Below are positions 23,005-24,105 of a stretch of 24,105 nucleotides of DNA, piece after piece. Source of the DNA: SVQP01 sp045658965 (GTDB lineage Bacteria; Bacillota; Clostridia; Oscillospirales; CAG-272); NCBI GenBank assembly GCA_045658965.1, contig JAZOVZ010000044.1:1-24105 (forward strand), written 5' to 3'. The notes below the pieces were generated by a model. That model made no database searches, was not told the DNA's origin, and worked only from the letters and a program-made list of their open reading frames with translations. Each line of letters starts with the position of its first letter. Positions within the stretch are counted from its first letter, which is position 1. Position numbers and translations under genes: made by a program.

Positions 23005-23807
23005 CTCTGCTTGTCCTCCTTGATCAGAATGTTTCTGCAAATGGTCTCGCGCCCGCGCCATGCGTATGCGCGGCGGGAGAAGTCCTCGTCGGTCATGCCC
23101 TGCAGTAAGGCAAGATCGGGGAAGGGGATCAGATCCTCCAGAAAATAGGGCACTTGGGTATAAAGCGTGCCCGCGCGCTTGGCGGCTGCCGTATAGGGGC
23201 AGACCTCCTGGCAGGTGTCGCAGCCCCAGATCAGGGGATGCTCGCGCAAGCGTTTGGTTTGCAGCGCGTCGAGCGCCCCCTTTTTCTGCGTCAGCGCGGA
23301 AAGGCAAGCGTCGTGCGAAAGCTCAACCGGGCAAGCGCGACGGCAAGCACCGCAATCGGGGCAGTGCAATACAGGCTGGGGGACACAGTCGGTGGGCAGC
23401 GTGGTCACGATCTCACCGAGAAATACGTATGAACTGTGCTCGCGCGTCAAGAGTAGACCGTTCTCGCCCATGATGCCAAGTCCCGCCATGCAGGCGGCCT
23501 CCACCTCGGCAATGGGGGAGTGATCGGCAAAGCCCGCGAAGATGTGATCGGGGAAATCGGCGCGCAGGGCGGGCAGGACGGACGCAAACAGCGCGTCAAA
23601 ATACGCGTGGTAATCCTTTGCCACGGCATACATGGAAACAGCGCGCCCATCGCAGGGCACGGCGTAAGGGACGGCAAGCATGATCACGGATCCTTGGGAG
23701 ATGCCCGCGCGTTCCAGCAGATACGGACGCAAAACGCGGCAATCACAAAGCGAGAGCGGTTGCCCCACTCTGATGCTTGACGGGAAATATGTTGCAAAAT
23801 CTGTCAC
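23001..23807 (-). CDS. QueG-like 4Fe-4S protein (epoxyqueuosine reductase family)
   Basis: A 268-residue iron-sulfur protein. The family's best-known member, QueG, reduces epoxyqueuosine to queuosine in tRNA using cobalamin. Visible features: D95 and E101 (FADHSPIAEVEAACMAGLGIMGENGLL), which matches the QueG active-site stretch, and two ferredoxin-like clusters, C149-x2-C152-x2-C155-x3-C159-P and C196-x2-C199-x3-C203-P, with C168 between them. It lacks the C-terminal HEAT-type region of full QueG (about 310-390 residues), so it may act on another substrate. The start is GTG at 23807, with GGAGGA 7 bases upstream. It overlaps addB by 4 bases. No other queuosine genes are in the window. Confidence 0.85.
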   Translation of the reverse strand: MTDFATYFPSSIRVGQPLSLCDCRVLRPYLLERAGISQGSVIMLAVPYAVPCDGRAVSMYAVAKDYHAYFDALFASVLPALRADFPDHIFAGFADHSPIAEVEAACMAGLGIMGENGLLLTREHSSYVFLGEIVTTLPTDCVPQPVLHCPDCGACRRACPVELSHDACLSALTQKKGALDALQTKRLREHPLIWGCDTCQEVCPYTAAAKRAGTLYTQVPYFLEDLIPFPDLALLQGMTDEDFSRRAYAWRGRETICRNILIKEDKQR

Positions 23808-23837
23808 GGTCGCGTCCTCCTTGTACTTGTTTTCTTC

Positions 23838-23866
23838 ATTATATCAAAAAATGCGCAAAAAAACAA
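23838..23866 (-). promoter_or_regulatory. promoter of the queG-like-addB-addA operon
   Basis: On the minus strand TTGTTT (23861-23866), a 17-base spacer and TATAAT (23838-23843), 31 bases before the GTG start. The -35 box overlaps the end of the terminator stem at 23865-23882. Confidence 0.75.
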
Positions 23867-23882
23867 GCGGCACACGCCGCTT
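23857..23882 (-). terminator. intrinsic terminator overlapping the operon promoter
   Basis: AAGCGGC (23865-23871) pairs with GCCGCTT (23876-23882) around ACAC. On the minus strand it is followed by G and T7. It should end a gene located beyond the right edge of the window. On the plus strand a T4 run also follows the stem. Confidence 0.8.
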
Positions 23883-23940
23883 TTGTCGTTTTTTCTTTTG
23901 AAAAGTTTATTTGTAAGGAACGGGGAGAGGTATCCGTTAT

Positions 23941-24105
23941 GTGTCATCCTGAGCGAGGGCGCAGCGCGACCGAGTCGAACTTTTGCAGAGTGGATATTTC
24001 GCAGCTTAATGCTGCGAAATGAAACGGAGCAAAAGCACGAGCCGTGATACCGGGGGCTGTCCCCTGTGTCGTGTCCGCAGGACATGATACTGCGGGGCTG
24101 TCCCC
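23941..24105 (+). repeat. modular dispersed repeat, copy 3 (cut by window edge)
   Basis: Starts GTGTCATCCTGAGCG like copies 1 and 2 and runs to the window end inside the second GGGGCTGTCCCC motif. Its variable position holds a perfect 10-bp stem, ATTTCGCAGC (23996-24005) with GCTGCGAAAT (24011-24020). The distal hairpin is TGTCC-gca-GGACA (24072-24084). ATGAAA (24019-24024) directly follows the large stem. No gene is seen between 23883 and 24105. Confidence 0.88.

Noticed and set aside
23005..23307. N-terminal extension of AddB
   Set aside because: It overlaps the conserved queG-like gene in another frame. The ATG at 23004 has AGGAGG and begins directly at the conserved Walker A region.

Overview
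The window looks like chromosome from a moderately GC-rich gut-type Clostridia (Oscillospirales/Ruminococcaceae-like). Reasons: Firmicutes-style AGGAGG ribosome sites, TTGACA/TATAAT promoters, AddAB rather than RecBCD, a YtrA/YtrB-like GntR-ABC cassette, PopT (DUF368), and intergenic palindrome-rich repeats. The organism call is inference. I saw no rRNA, tRNA or CRISPR array.

Layout. 1-1214: the end of an IS481-like element whose transposase runs off the left edge. 1268-3271: a forward operon marR-popT-pssA with a near-consensus promoter flanked by two copies of a 16-bp operator-like site and a hairpin at the end. 3282-3803: two copies of a modular repeat in inverted orientation; a third copy lies at the right edge (23941-24105). 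3841-8334: a reverse seven-gene cluster (GntR regulator, ABC ATPase, permease, two membrane proteins of unknown role, a lipoprotein, a small zinc ribbon protein) driven from a promoter whose -10 lies in a 30-bp imperfect palindrome. 8443-8568: an array of five hairpins separated by an exact 7-bp tag, ATGAAAT. 8585-10129: a secreted, membrane-anchored propeller-like protein with its own perfect promoter. 10204-14398: a reverse operon PHP phosphoesterase - MutS-like ATPase - Lrp/AsnC regulator - class I aminotransferase. 14465-15514: a forward gene for a shortened uronate-isomerase-like protein that seems to have lost the catalytic residues. 15519-23866: a reverse operon queG-like - addB - addA, followed closely by an AT-rich HEPN-like membrane protein.

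How the parts may work together. MarR probably controls lipid-carrier recycling (PopT) and phosphatidylserine synthesis (PssA), both envelope functions. The GntR-ABC cluster looks like a YtrA-type, envelope-stress or peptide-responsive export system with extra cell-surface parts. AddAB performs double-strand break repair and attacks linear foreign DNA; the adjacent HEPN-like membrane protein could be a partner or an unrelated acquisition.

The most unusual content is non-coding. Three intergenic systems (3282-3803 plus 23941-24105; 8443-8568; 19751-19887) share one design: short constant tags with exchangeable perfect palindromes between them. One stem in the first family shows a compensatory base-pair change between copies, and copy 3 carries a palindrome followed by ATGAAA, which resembles the tag of the 8443-8568 array.
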